DNA from: SZAS-3 sp964386785 | GTDB lineage: Bacteria > Chlamydiota > Chlamydiia > Chlamydiales > JAAKFR01 | Assembly: GCA_964386785.1 (NCBI GenBank) | Contig: CAYLUD010000015.1 | Location: 1 to 30,906 of the forward strand | Length of the DNA stretch: 30,906 nucleotides | Direction of reading: 5' to 3' | Made by a program: the position numbers and the translations under genes | In this document: in pieces, positions 16,350 through 24,348 of the stretch | Layout: every line of letters starts with the position of its first letter | Position numbering within the stretch: the stretch's first letter is position 1 | Notes under the pieces: model-generated | Database searches by the model: none | Seen by the model: only the letters and a program-made list of their open reading frames with translations | Told to the model about the DNA's origin: nothing

Positions 16350-16795
16350 CTGGATTCCTCAGGTAATTCATCAAGCTTCCGTTCCACATCAAAGTCCTTG
16401 GTTAGGTCCGAAAGTGGCTTCAGCACAAACTCTCGTCCCATCCATCGAGGATGAGGAAGAATACACTCTTCCGAAGTATAGATCCAATTCTCGTAAAACA
16501 AAAGATCTAAATCGATCTTTCTTGGAGCAAGCCGATGCTTAATTCCTTTGCCGAATCGCTGCTCTATTGCTTGTAACTGATAGAGTAATGCCAAGGGAGA
16601 AAGAGCTGTCCGAAAACGGCATACCCCATTGAGAAAATTCGGCTGCTCGATAGGACTTACAGGCCGCGTCCAGTAGAGGGGAGAACATGCAAAATCATAT
16701 AGATCAGGGTGACACTTCAGCTCTTGGATCGCTTGCCGTAGAGTCTCTTGCGGGTTATCTAAATTGGCCCCAACTCCCACATAGCAAGTATACAT
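16313..16795 (-). CDS. folK: 2-amino-4-hydroxy-6-hydroxymethyldihydropteridine pyrophosphokinase
   Basis: A 160-aa enzyme that transfers pyrophosphate from ATP to the pterin in folate synthesis. Motifs seen: VGVGANLDNP (7-16), an SPLYWTRP acceptor region, APRKIDLDLLFYE (about 90-102, with the two Asp that bind magnesium), and LPHPRWMGREFVLKPL (about 112-127). It covers only the HPPK domain; in Chlamydiaceae FolK is generally joined to FolP. It is the first gene of the minus-strand folK-kdsA-lptC-lptA-lptB run and overlaps kdsA by 37 bp. It diverges from the tRNA gene. Confidence 0.92.
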   Translation of the reverse strand: MYTCYVGVGANLDNPQETLRQAIQELKCHPDLYDFACSPLYWTRPVSPIEQPNFLNGVCRFRTALSPLALLYQLQAIEQRFGKGIKHRLAPRKIDLDLLFYENWIYTSEECILPHPRWMGREFVLKPLSDLTKDFDVERKLDELPEESRCLLPLSPVLVS

Positions 16796-16816
16796 ACGAG
16801 CAGAGTAGATTCGTGG

Positions 16817-16845
16817 TTGATTTTAAGCAAGAGGCTAGATAAGCT
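16817..16845 (+). promoter_or_regulatory. Possible promoter of tRNA-Arg
   Basis: TTGATT (16817-16822), 17 bases, then TAAGCT (16840-16845), ending 11 bp before the tRNA. Spacing and position fit, but the -10 matches the consensus poorly. Confidence 0.35.
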
Positions 16846-16856
16846 AGGTTCGCTCA

Positions 16857-16929
16857 GGACCGATAGCTCAGTGGATAGAGCACCCGCCTTCTAAGCGGGT
16901 GGTCGCAGGTTCGAATCCTGCTCGGTCCG
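16857..16929 (+). tRNA. tRNA-Arg, anticodon TCT
   Basis: A 73-nt cloverleaf. The acceptor stem GGACCGA pairs with TCGGTCC (16922-16928) with discriminator G. The D arm carries GCTC...GAGC. The anticodon stem CCCGC/GCGGG encloses the loop CTTCTAA with anticodon TCT at 16890-16892, reading AGA. The T arm contains GTTCGAATC. CCA is not encoded. Its 3' end is 3 bp from the convergent khpA stop. Confidence 0.97.
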
Positions 16930-16932
16930 ATC

Positions 16933-17199
16933 TTACGAATCGTGATGAGCTTTCGGGGGACGTCCACCCTCTTCCAGAATTTCTAAATTCACCCGTAATC
17001 CATTCCGACTTGCTACTGACATCAAGAGGGTCCGAATCGCATTGATCGTTTTGCCATTCTTCCCAATGATTTTACCAATATCGGACTTTTCTACTGAGAG
17101 TTCGATAATCAGGGTATGGGTCCCTCCGACCTCATTGATCTTGACTTGATCCGGATGATCAACAAGATTTTTTACAATGTATGCAACAAATTCTTTCAT
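16933..17199 (-). CDS. khpA: KH-domain RNA-binding protein KhpA
   Basis: An 88-aa single KH-domain protein (YlqC/KhpA family) that binds RNA, often as a partner of KhpB/Jag. The KH core is visible, with the GxxG loop GKNG at 46-49 between IGKIIGKNGKTINAIRTLL helices. The proline-rich tail GGRPP is typical. In Chlamydia a small gene occupies the same place between rluD and kdsA. The gene ends 3 bp from the tRNA, tail-to-tail. Confidence 0.9.
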   Translation of the reverse strand: MKEFVAYIVKNLVDHPDQVKINEVGGTHTLIIELSVEKSDIGKIIGKNGKTINAIRTLLMSVASRNGLRVNLEILEEGGRPPKAHHDS

Positions 17200-17324
17200 G
17201 GCCTTTGTTCCTTCCAGCAGTCGTTATCCTCAATGATACTCAACCCAATCAGAGGGTGAGATCTACGATATTCCTTAAGGTATTTTCACACCATCTGTCC
17301 TCATCCTATAGCAAGCAAGACAAA

Positions 17325-18278
17325 TTAAAAAGATCTTTTGTTTGATTGGGTCCATAATACGCGCTGTCTTTCCAATTCCGCCATTAGATTGCCACAGTAC
17401 GGCAAGAAATCTTGAGGAATGGGAGCTTGTAATATGCAGCGCGTACCAGTCTTCGGGTGGGGGAAAGCAAGTAACCACGCATGGAGTAAATGGCGAGAGC
17501 ATCCTTCTTTCTGGTTCATACGGGCGATCCCATACACAGAGTCTCCCAGGATAGGACAGCTCAGCGAAGCAAGGTGTACACGTAATTGGTGCGTTCTTCC
17601 CGTTTCGGGGAATAGGAGCACAGTAGCAAATGGTGGGTTGAAATGGAGAGTCTCGATTGAGGTGCGAGCTTCCTTTCCTCCATGCTGTACGATGGCCATA
17701 CGTTGTCGATGTTGGGGGTCGCGCCCAATATGATTTTCGACCATGCGGTTTCCTGGATTTCCCACAGTAATCGCCAGATATACCTTCTCTACTAGACGCT
17801 CAGCAAATGCAGAGACCAATTTTTGTTGGGTTTCTATATTTTTAGCAGCTAATAACACACCCGAAGTCTCTTTATCCAGTCGGTGTACAATCCCAGGTCG
17901 TAAGCTAGAGACCGTCTGTAGGGTTTGGCAATAGTAGAGTAGACCATGGACAAAGGTCCCCGTCCAATTGCCTGCTCCTGGATGGACAACAAGGCCTGCG
18001 GGTTTGTTAATGGCAAGTAGGTCCTCATCCTCATAGAGGATATCTAGGTCCATAGGTTCTGGGACAATAGAAGAGTCTTTGGGTTGAGCAAATTCTACTT
18101 CGATTTCATCTCCAGGTTGCACAAGGTATCGCTTTTTTTCGATTCGGCCATTGACGACGACCAAACCTAATGCAATCAGTTCTTGAAAATAGGTTCGAGA
18201 ACAGCGGTCCCAAATGTGACAAAGAAAGAGATCAAGACGGCAAGGAGCCTGGTGTTCATCAACGAGGTGAGATGCCAT
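17325..18278 (-). CDS. rluD: 23S rRNA pseudouridine synthase, RluD family
   Basis: A 317-aa enzyme that converts uridines to pseudouridine, by family in helix 69 of 23S rRNA. Residues 13-70 form an S4 RNA-binding domain. The catalytic Asp is D135 in GIVHRLDKETSG, and GRTHQLRVHLASL...PILGDSVYG follows as the conserved substrate loop. The start overlaps the upstream small gene by 20 bp in another frame. Homologue: CT658. Assignment to RluD rather than another RluA-type enzyme rests on domain content and synteny. Confidence 0.92.
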   Translation of the reverse strand: MASHLVDEHQAPCRLDLFLCHIWDRCSRTYFQELIALGLVVVNGRIEKKRYLVQPGDEIEVEFAQPKDSSIVPEPMDLDILYEDEDLLAINKPAGLVVHPGAGNWTGTFVHGLLYYCQTLQTVSSLRPGIVHRLDKETSGVLLAAKNIETQQKLVSAFAERLVEKVYLAITVGNPGNRMVENHIGRDPQHRQRMAIVQHGGKEARTSIETLHFNPPFATVLLFPETGRTHQLRVHLASLSCPILGDSVYGIARMNQKEGCSRHLLHAWLLAFPHPKTGTRCILQAPIPQDFLPYCGNLMAELERQRVLWTQSNKRSF

Positions 18279-18567
18279 AGGTATGTGTAGGGGCTACCGT
18301 TATAGGATCTTCACGAAGATAGGCGTGACAGGAAAAAACAAGGGGAGTTCCTGGTGGAAGTAGTTTACGTAAGACGCTATCTAGATGTGCCCGGACTAAC
18401 TCTAGAGACTCTAAGTCGGGCGAGCCCTCTATGGATCGCCCAGCGTATACTACATCCCCATCTTCTTGGGTTTCGACATACTCGCCGAATAATCTGTGCA
18501 TACCAGGAGAGATCGCTCTCCATACTGCTGTTGGGATAGGGACTCCCAGGAATACCATAGGATCCAT
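18259..18567 (-). CDS. Conserved-position hypothetical protein upstream of rluD
   Basis: A 102-aa soluble-looking protein with no recognised domain. It opens MDPMVFLGVPIPTAVWRAI and has an acidic middle (GEYVETQEDGDVVYAG), a helix (LESLELVRAHLDSVL) and a beta-like tail. Its ATG directly abuts the stop codon of the 137-aa gene (TAGATG) and its 3' end overlaps rluD by 20 bp, so the three are translationally linked. An alternative start is the internal ATG at codon 4. It occupies the place of the small Chlamydia gene CT659 between the topoisomerase pair and rluD; homology is plausible but not tested. Confidence 0.7.
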   Translation of the reverse strand: MDPMVFLGVPIPTAVWRAISPGMHRLFGEYVETQEDGDVVYAGRSIEGSPDLESLELVRAHLDSVLRKLLPPGTPLVFSCHAYLREDPITVAPTHTYGISPR

Positions 18568-18981
18568 CTAGGTCTCCGGTTGTAAATTTTGGCGATCCTG
18601 CGACTGTTGTTGGGCAAATGCCTGATCACCTTGAAACATATAAAAACAGGTGAGTTCAAAACTATAGAGCATAAACTGCGTTACTTGGTTCGATGAGGGA
18701 ATCGTATTAGCATTCTCAGAGTTGGGGTCATTCGCATTGCCTCCCGTAAGAGTCGTTGGATTTGAGGCGGGCAATGGGGCAGAGGGCGTGGCAGTAGATC
18801 CAAATAATTGGGAGCTCCGCGTCATGGCCCATTTGTGTAATTCTGGGCCCGATAACATCGAAGAAGGATGAAATGGGGCCACATTTCCTATAGGAGCTCT
18901 AGATCCAAGCGCTTCGGATCCAAGAGGTAAAATGGGTTCGCCAGATGCGGACTGTAATGGGGAGGTCATACTCTGCAGCAT
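18568..18981 (-). CDS. Hypothetical Ser/Pro/Asn-rich protein
   Basis: A 137-aa protein of unknown family. Residues 1-100 are low-complexity, rich in Ser, Pro, Asn, Gly and Thr, and likely disordered. A hydrophobic, aromatic patch (about 102-117, TQFMLYSFELTCFYMF) follows, then a Gln-rich tail. A disordered N-terminus with a short hydrophobic C-terminal part is compatible with a secreted substrate or chaperone-bound protein, but nothing shows this directly. Its stop is contiguous with the next gene's ATG, which supports real translation. An alternative start is the ATG at codon 5. Confidence 0.6.
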   Translation of the reverse strand: MLQSMTSPLQSASGEPILPLGSEALGSRAPIGNVAPFHPSSMLSGPELHKWAMTRSSQLFGSTATPSAPLPASNPTTLTGGNANDPNSENANTIPSSNQVTQFMLYSFELTCFYMFQGDQAFAQQQSQDRQNLQPET

Positions 18982-19173
18982 AGCAAAGCTGCCGATTCCA
19001 AACTAGCCCTCTCTCTGCTGTGCTGTGCAGCCTTTCCTGTTGATCCCATTACAAAGGCATGGGAAAAAACGAATATAGATGTAGCAGGGGGTCCTGTATT
19101 CGTTGCGAATCAATTCCTTGATAACAGATAGGGTGTTAGAAATGGACACCATGTGAGAGCCATTGGTGTCTGC

Positions 19174-19863
19174 CTACGATGCAGCTCTACCCCATAGTTC
19201 CACGTCCCTTGCTTGTGATGTTGGTGAACACAAACGGTATATATCAACTGGTATATCAACGAGTAACAGAACAACAAGGCCTAAACCTATGGCTTCAAAG
19301 AACGCACGAACATACACTGCTACTTTGGCTGCCGTGGTGTATTCGATGGTATAATCCATACTCTTTTCTTGGGAGACCTGTCCGACAAGGGGTCCATAGC
19401 CATGTAATAGGAGACCAGTATCGGGCTGACCACTCTTGCGCTCGCTCGGCAACAAATGTGGGGTTTGGGAATTGGTGTTCTGGTCCAGATATGCATCTGG
19501 ATTGCTCGGCAACGAATCTGAGGTTTGGGAATTGGTGTTATGGTCAGGACCACGTGACTGGATTTTGAGTAGTCGTGGTAGCTCTTCGAGCTGGCAATTT
19601 ACCTGCGCCTCACTTGAGGCCTTCCTATGGGTGTATTGGGAAAAGAGTGTGTCGTGGAGCAACAAGATTCTCTTGCATGCGAAGATCCAGCCGAAAATAG
19701 GAATCGACCCTCCAATATTATGTCGCCTACAATCAGCAATATGAGAAATATAACATGTGTTTAAGAACTCGTCGTGCTTAGACGGTGTCGATGGAGGTGA
19801 TGAGAAACAACCGCATAGGTCGTGCACGCATATTAGGATACTACTATTTGTACTTGTGTTCAT
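19174..19863 (-). CDS. Hypothetical two-hydrophobic-segment protein, paralogue A of a duplicated pair
   Basis: A 229-aa protein of no known family. It has an N-terminal Cys-rich part (CVHDLCGCFSSPP), a first hydrophobic segment (about 49-70, NIGGSIPIFGWIFACKRILL), a hydrophilic middle with two copies of a 20-residue repeat (NTNSQT...LPS, about 108-147), and a C-terminal hydrophobic module (174-213). That module is about 80% identical to residues 87-126 of the 135-aa protein encoded at 20189-20596. The architecture (Cys-Phe N-terminus, segment 1, variable linker, segment 2 module) is shared between the two. This could be an inclusion-membrane-type or other lineage-specific membrane protein; that is inference. 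The N-terminal extent is uncertain because no strong ribosome binding site is visible. Confidence 0.65.
   Translation of the reverse strand: MNTSTNSSILICVHDLCGCFSSPPSTPSKHDEFLNTCYISHIADCRRHNIGGSIPIFGWIFACKRILLLHDTLFSQYTHRKASSEAQVNCQLEELPRLLKIQSRGPDHNTNSQTSDSLPSNPDAYLDQNTNSQTPHLLPSERKSGQPDTGLLLHGYGPLVGQVSQEKSMDYTIEYTTAAKVAVYVRAFFEAIGLGLVVLLLVDIPVDIYRLCSPTSQARDVELWGRAAS
19444..19545 (-). repeat. Two-copy 42-bp direct repeat, period 60 bp
   Basis: 19444-19485 and 19504-19545 differ at four positions. The 60-bp period keeps the reading frame and creates the duplicated NTNSQT/LPS segment in the linker of the 229-aa protein. Confidence 0.85.
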
Positions 19864-20188
19864 ATAATCTATTTTTCCCTGTTTTTAGGATGCGTTTCTG
19901 TACAAGTACTACTGTACATAAAATTAGTATGCGGCAAGATCCACCAAGGATCGCTACATGGTCTATAATCTAAGAAGAAGGTAATCCAGGAACTGGGTTG
20001 GGCATGGGTAATATGTGGATGCCGGCGCGTCCTGTATAGCAAAAAAAACTGAGAGTGAATCGATGAATCCACTCTCAGCAACAATAGTGCATTGAGACCT
20101 TCTCGCCTTTTAGCGGCGCTTCGTCTTGCAACGAGAGATAGGCAGTCAATAATTACCACAATATGATCTTATCTACGTAATGTATATA
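19864..20188. other. Intergenic stretch between the duplicated membrane-protein genes
   Basis: I found no gene in these 325 bp. The part nearest the 135-aa gene holds its terminator (20041-20078). The rest (19864-20040) should carry the promoter of the 229-aa gene. A GTAC-rich stretch near 19903-19920 (GTAC repeated in both orientations) is the only other structure noticed. Confidence 0.5.
20041..20078 (-). terminator. Rho-independent terminator of the 135-aa membrane-protein gene
   Basis: On the minus strand, a perfect 9-bp stem CTGAGAGTG/CACTCTCAG (20070-20078 with 20049-20057) with a 12-base loop is followed directly by eight T residues. It lies 111 bp after the stop codon at 20189. This is the clearest intrinsic terminator in the window and separates the two paralogues transcriptionally. 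Confidence 0.88.
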
Positions 20189-20596
20189 CTACGCTGAGAT
20201 ATCCTGCTCCTGCCTAGCTGCGCATCCACGGTATATATCCATAGGAAGATCCACGAGCAACAAGATAGGAAGGCCTAAACCTATAGCTTCAAAGAACGCT
20301 CGAACGAGCATCGCTACCTTGGCTCCAGTGGTGTACTCTTTATCTCCCTGCGATTCTGCTGCATTGATCTCCAGGTCTTCACTTGAACCACCCCCGTTTA
20401 CTGGAGGATCCTGGGCTTTTATTACGCAATAGACTCTGAAACAAGCAGCACCTATACTTAGCAAGGGGATTGCTCCCGCGATATTACACATCCTGAGGAT
20501 CAGCGAGCCATCTTGTGAACCTTCTTGTGTACCATCATTTGGAGACCCAATGGTAAAACAGCCCAATGTGTCGGAAGCGGTGATTGGTGACGCCAT
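20189..20596 (-). CDS. Hypothetical two-hydrophobic-segment protein, paralogue B of a duplicated pair
   Basis: A 135-aa protein without recognised family. Segment 1 (about 37-60, CNIAGAIPLLSIGAACFRV) and a C-terminal hydrophobic module (87-126, EYTTGAKVAMLVRAFFEAIG onwards) flank a Gly/Ser/acidic linker. The C-terminal module is about 80% identical to that of the 229-aa protein next door, and its DNA (20219-20338 against 19225-19344) is also visibly similar, so the duplication is probably recent. The linker here is much shorter and lacks the 20-residue repeats. It starts 61 bp after the parC stop and has its own strong terminator. Function is unknown; membrane location is likely. Confidence 0.72.
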   Translation of the reverse strand: MASPITASDTLGCFTIGSPNDGTQEGSQDGSLILRMCNIAGAIPLLSIGAACFRVYCVIKAQDPPVNGGGSSEDLEINAAESQGDKEYTTGAKVAMLVRAFFEAIGLGLPILLLVDLPMDIYRGCAARQEQDISA

Positions 20597-20657
20597 AAAA
20601 ACACCTATTTTTTGGTTTCGATAGATCTATTTTATTATGCGTTGTATTAATTTTCTA

Positions 20658-22550
20658 TTAATTTCGTTTTTTCTGAGATCCGCGAGCTAACGGATGGGTG
20701 GACAGACGTTTTCCTTTGGCTTTCGCATTTTGGCTGGGCATGTCATCCCATGCAGGGTGGATGGCCTCCGCCTTTCCTTTTTTTTCTATCCGTAAGTTCA
20801 GGGTGGGGGGTGTTATAGATAGGGAAAGAAGGGTATGTGTCGGATCTAGGTAGCCATACTCCTTAGATAAAATCCATTGCTTGATATGAAAGTGTTTGGC
20901 CCAAGGAATGCGCTTCTCATCGTGAAATACGGCATAGAAGGAAAGGGTACGGTCTGCAACACCCCACCAGACAAGATCGGGGTAATAGCTTTTTTCTGGA
21001 ATCGGGATCACTCTATAGGTACCTTGCTGAGAAAAGAGCAAGAGCTTATCTACCGTAGTGACGACCTGGACATCTGGGCCAGTTACCTTAGTGCCCAAAA
21101 AGCCAGTCTTAGAATCATAACCCACCCGGATCTCTTGTTTGCTTAGGGCCCGTTTGTCTAATGTTTCTATCGTGCCCACGATCGTTTTTCTTGGAAAGGC
21201 AGTTCCATATTGTTGTAGCAGGTGTTTCAGATACCGAATAGCTACCTGCTTTAATTGCTGTAATTCTTTTTGGATTTCTTGAATGCGAGCTCCATCTGCT
21301 TCGAGTTGTTCCTGATGTTTACGTAAATCAAATAAAGAGATACGGCGAATCGGAATGGTCAATAGATGATCTCGATCTTCATCCGTAGGTACCCGGGAGA
21401 GTTGAGAATGAAAGGGAGTTAGGGAATGAGAGAGCGTCTCATGAATTGCTTTCGATGTGGTCAAAGGTTCAATGTTTCTATACAGTCGATGCTCGATGAA
21501 TAGCTGCTCTAATGTCTTGCGAAAGATGCGTTCTTGCAACAGAGCAGCTTCTAGCTCTAACTCTTGTTTCAGGTAGGATACGAGTTGATCGGTCTGATAT
21601 CGTAAGATTTCAGATATGGATCCCTCCCAAGGAAGACGTTCTCGAATGGCAAGGGGTTGCCCATGTAATGTCACTGCACAATCGGTAAAGGCATAGAGAG
21701 CGTCTAATATCGTTGCAGCATACTGCCCTCGAGGTAGCTTGATCTCAATTTCGATATGCTCAGCTGTGTAGTCTTGAATCGTATCAATTTTGATGAGCCC
21801 TTTTTTTGCTGCTTCATCAATAGAACGAATCACACTTTCTGTTGTGGTACCAGGACAAATATGACGAATCACTAGGGTTTTCTCATCCACGACATCGATT
21901 TGAGCCCGGAGTCGGATTTTCCCTTTTCCGTCTTCATAGTCGGAGGGATCCATAATCCCTCCCGATGCAAAGTCGGGAAATAGTTGAAAAGGCTTGCCTT
22001 GTAAAATAGCAATTTGAGCCTGCAGGACTTCATTAAAGTTATGTGGGAAGATGCGAGTTGCCATCCCAACAGCGATCCCTTCAGTCCCCAATAGCAGTAA
22101 CAGAGGAATCTTTGCAGGTAACGTAATGGGTTCCTGATTTCGCCCATCATAAGAGGCTGTAAACTGAGTGAGAGCAGGTTGAAATAGGGTTTCCTTGGCT
22201 AGTGGGGAGAGCCTGGTTTCAATGTATCGGGCTGCAGCAGCTGGATCTCCTGTATGGGGATTGCCGAAATTTCCTTGGCGATCTAATAAAAAACCTTTGT
22301 TGGCTAAGGTAACGAGCGCGTCGACAATCGGACTATCTCCATGAGGATGGAGAGCCATCGTTTGCCCTGCTACATTGGCTACCTTATGTAATTTGCCATC
22401 GTCCATGGTAAATAAAGTCCACAGTATCCTTCTTTGGACAGGTTTTAGACCATCGGTAAGTTCTGGAATGGCTCGGTCCAAAATGACATACGATGCATAT
22501 CGAAGGTAGTTGTCTCGAAACTGGGATTTAATATCTTCACGATTCGTCAT
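20658..22550 (-). CDS. parC: Topoisomerase IV-like subunit A (second GyrA/ParC of chlamydiae)
   Basis: A 630-aa type IIA topoisomerase A subunit that cleaves and rejoins DNA. The catalytic tyrosine is Y109 in AAAARYIETRLSP. The quinolone region reads ALHPHGDSPIVDA (66-78). Residues about 330-450 form the long coiled-coil tower. The protein is shorter than usual GyrA (about 830) or ParC (about 750), with a small C-terminal domain instead of a full six-blade pinwheel, and ends in a Lys-rich tail (KAKGKRLSTHP...KKRN). It overlaps parE by 14 bp. It matches the Chlamydia CT660 position (annotated gyrA_2/parC), so decatenation is more likely than supercoiling. Confidence 0.9.
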   Translation of the reverse strand: MTNREDIKSQFRDNYLRYASYVILDRAIPELTDGLKPVQRRILWTLFTMDDGKLHKVANVAGQTMALHPHGDSPIVDALVTLANKGFLLDRQGNFGNPHTGDPAAAARYIETRLSPLAKETLFQPALTQFTASYDGRNQEPITLPAKIPLLLLLGTEGIAVGMATRIFPHNFNEVLQAQIAILQGKPFQLFPDFASGGIMDPSDYEDGKGKIRLRAQIDVVDEKTLVIRHICPGTTTESVIRSIDEAAKKGLIKIDTIQDYTAEHIEIEIKLPRGQYAATILDALYAFTDCAVTLHGQPLAIRERLPWEGSISEILRYQTDQLVSYLKQELELEAALLQERIFRKTLEQLFIEHRLYRNIEPLTTSKAIHETLSHSLTPFHSQLSRVPTDEDRDHLLTIPIRRISLFDLRKHQEQLEADGARIQEIQKELQQLKQVAIRYLKHLLQQYGTAFPRKTIVGTIETLDKRALSKQEIRVGYDSKTGFLGTKVTGPDVQVVTTVDKLLLFSQQGTYRVIPIPEKSYYPDLVWWGVADRTLSFYAVFHDEKRIPWAKHFHIKQWILSKEYGYLDPTHTLLSLSITPPTLNLRIEKKGKAEAIHPAWDDMPSQNAKAKGKRLSTHPLARGSQKKRN

Positions 22551-24342
22551 GGAGCAGATTATTCATAATAAATTGTTTTCTTGTTTGTGTGTTTTTTCCC
22601 ATGTAGAAGTCCAGGGTGGGCTTGATCTCGGAAAGATGAGCTACCGAAAGAGGGGTTAGTCGCATCTCTGGTCCAATAAATTGTTTGAATTCATGGGGGG
22701 AAATTTCCCCTAATCCCTTAAATCGTGTGACCTCTCCCCCTTTTACACGACGAAATGCTGCATCTTTCTCTTCGGTTGAGTAACAGTAGTGTGTAGTGGT
22801 TGCATTGCGCACCTTAAACAGGGGAGTTTCTAAAACATATACATGCCCACCAATTACTAATCCTTCAAAATAGGTTAAGAAGAAGGTGAGTAGTAGGTTG
22901 CGAATATGCATGCCATCTACATCTGCATCTGTAGCTAAGATCACCTTGTGATATCGTAATTGATCGAGGCCCTCTTCGATATTCAAGGCACTCATCAAAT
23001 TGAAGAGTTCTTCATTTTTGTACAGTTGATCAATTTTCATTCCATAGACGTTGAGGGGCTTGCCACGGAGTGAAAAAATGGCCTGAGTAAGAGGATCTCG
23101 AGAGGCTACAATCGAGGCGCTAGCTGATTCTCCTTCTGTCAGAAAAATCATCGTTTCTTCCCCACGCTTCGAGTCATCATTGTAATGAAATTTACAATCT
23201 CGAAGCTTATCAATCTTATGGGAGATTTTCTTTTGTTTTTCGCGCGCCTCCTTACGTACGGCTGTTAATTCCTTGCGTAATGTTTCGTTTGCCTGGACCC
23301 GTTCCATCAGGATAGCAGCCGTCTCAGGATGTTGATGGAGCAACTGGAATACCGCTGTTTTCACCTCTTGGATCAGGGGTGATCGAATCTCAGTATTGCT
23401 GAGTTTATTTTTTGTCTGTGATTCAAAAACTGGATCCTTGACCTTCACCAGGACGCAGCCAACAAGTCCCTCACGTACATCCACGCCTTGAAAGTTTTTT
23501 TTTGCAAACTCATTAACTCCTTTGAGGAGCCCTTCTCGGAAAGCAGAAAGATGACTTCCCCCATCGTTGGTATGCTGTCCATTTACAAAAGAGAAGTAGG
23601 TTTCCCCATAACTTTGTGTGTGGAGAAAGGCGAATTCGAGATTGGTCCCTCGGTAATGCAACGGAGCATATAGCCTTTCTTCTTGCACCTCTTCATTTAA
23701 GAGATCCAATAGACCGTTTGGTGAGTACATTTCTGTATCATTAAAGGAAAGTGTCAATCCCGTATTGAGGTAGGCGTAGAGCCAGAGTCGTTTGAGAATA
23801 AGGTCTTGTCGAAATGCATAGCCAGGAAAAATTTTTTTGTCAGGAATAAACTCGATACAAGTACCCGAAGGCTCCCGACAATTTTTTGTAGATTCTTTTT
23901 GTAATACGCCCTCGGCGAAGGTGGCTTCACATACTTTCTTGTCTCGTATGCTACGGACACGAAAGTAGGAAGAGAGGGCGTTGACAGCTTTAAGTCCCAC
24001 GCCATTGAGTCCTACAGAAAACTGAAAGACATCATCATGATACTTGGCCCCCGTATTCATTTGGCTGACACAGTCTATCACTTTGCCGAGCGGGATTCCC
24101 CGACCATAGTCTCGCACAGCAACCATTGAAGTCGCTGGGTCGAAGGTGATCTCTATACGATCCCCCTGCTTCATAATGAACTCATCGACACTGTTGTCGA
24201 TCACCTCTTTCAACAGGATATATATGCCATCAGCAAGATGCGATCCATCACCCAATCTTCCGATATACATACCACTACGCATGCGAATATGGGTGAGGGG
24301 ATCAACCGTTTGGATGGTCTTCTCATCATACTGTTTGGCCAT
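22537..24342 (-). CDS. parE: Topoisomerase IV-like subunit B (second GyrB/ParE of chlamydiae)
   Basis: A 601-aa ATPase subunit of a type IIA topoisomerase. GHKL motifs: EVIDNSVDE (46-54), DYGRGIP (78-84) and GLNGVGLKAVNALS (111-124). The TOPRIM part shows FLTEGESASASI and TDADVDGMHIRNLLLTFF, with the acidic metal ligands in place. The length is that of ParE rather than enterobacterial GyrB. It starts 7 bp after the hemA stop and overlaps parC by 14 bp. Homologue: CT661. Confidence 0.92.
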   Translation of the reverse strand: MAKQYDEKTIQTVDPLTHIRMRSGMYIGRLGDGSHLADGIYILLKEVIDNSVDEFIMKQGDRIEITFDPATSMVAVRDYGRGIPLGKVIDCVSQMNTGAKYHDDVFQFSVGLNGVGLKAVNALSSYFRVRSIRDKKVCEATFAEGVLQKESTKNCREPSGTCIEFIPDKKIFPGYAFRQDLILKRLWLYAYLNTGLTLSFNDTEMYSPNGLLDLLNEEVQEERLYAPLHYRGTNLEFAFLHTQSYGETYFSFVNGQHTNDGGSHLSAFREGLLKGVNEFAKKNFQGVDVREGLVGCVLVKVKDPVFESQTKNKLSNTEIRSPLIQEVKTAVFQLLHQHPETAAILMERVQANETLRKELTAVRKEAREKQKKISHKIDKLRDCKFHYNDDSKRGEETMIFLTEGESASASIVASRDPLTQAIFSLRGKPLNVYGMKIDQLYKNEELFNLMSALNIEEGLDQLRYHKVILATDADVDGMHIRNLLLTFFLTYFEGLVIGGHVYVLETPLFKVRNATTTHYCYSTEEKDAAFRRVKGGEVTRFKGLGEISPHEFKQFIGPEMRLTPLSVAHLSEIKPTLDFYMGKNTQTRKQFIMNNLLHDES

Positions 24343-24348
24343 GTAGGG

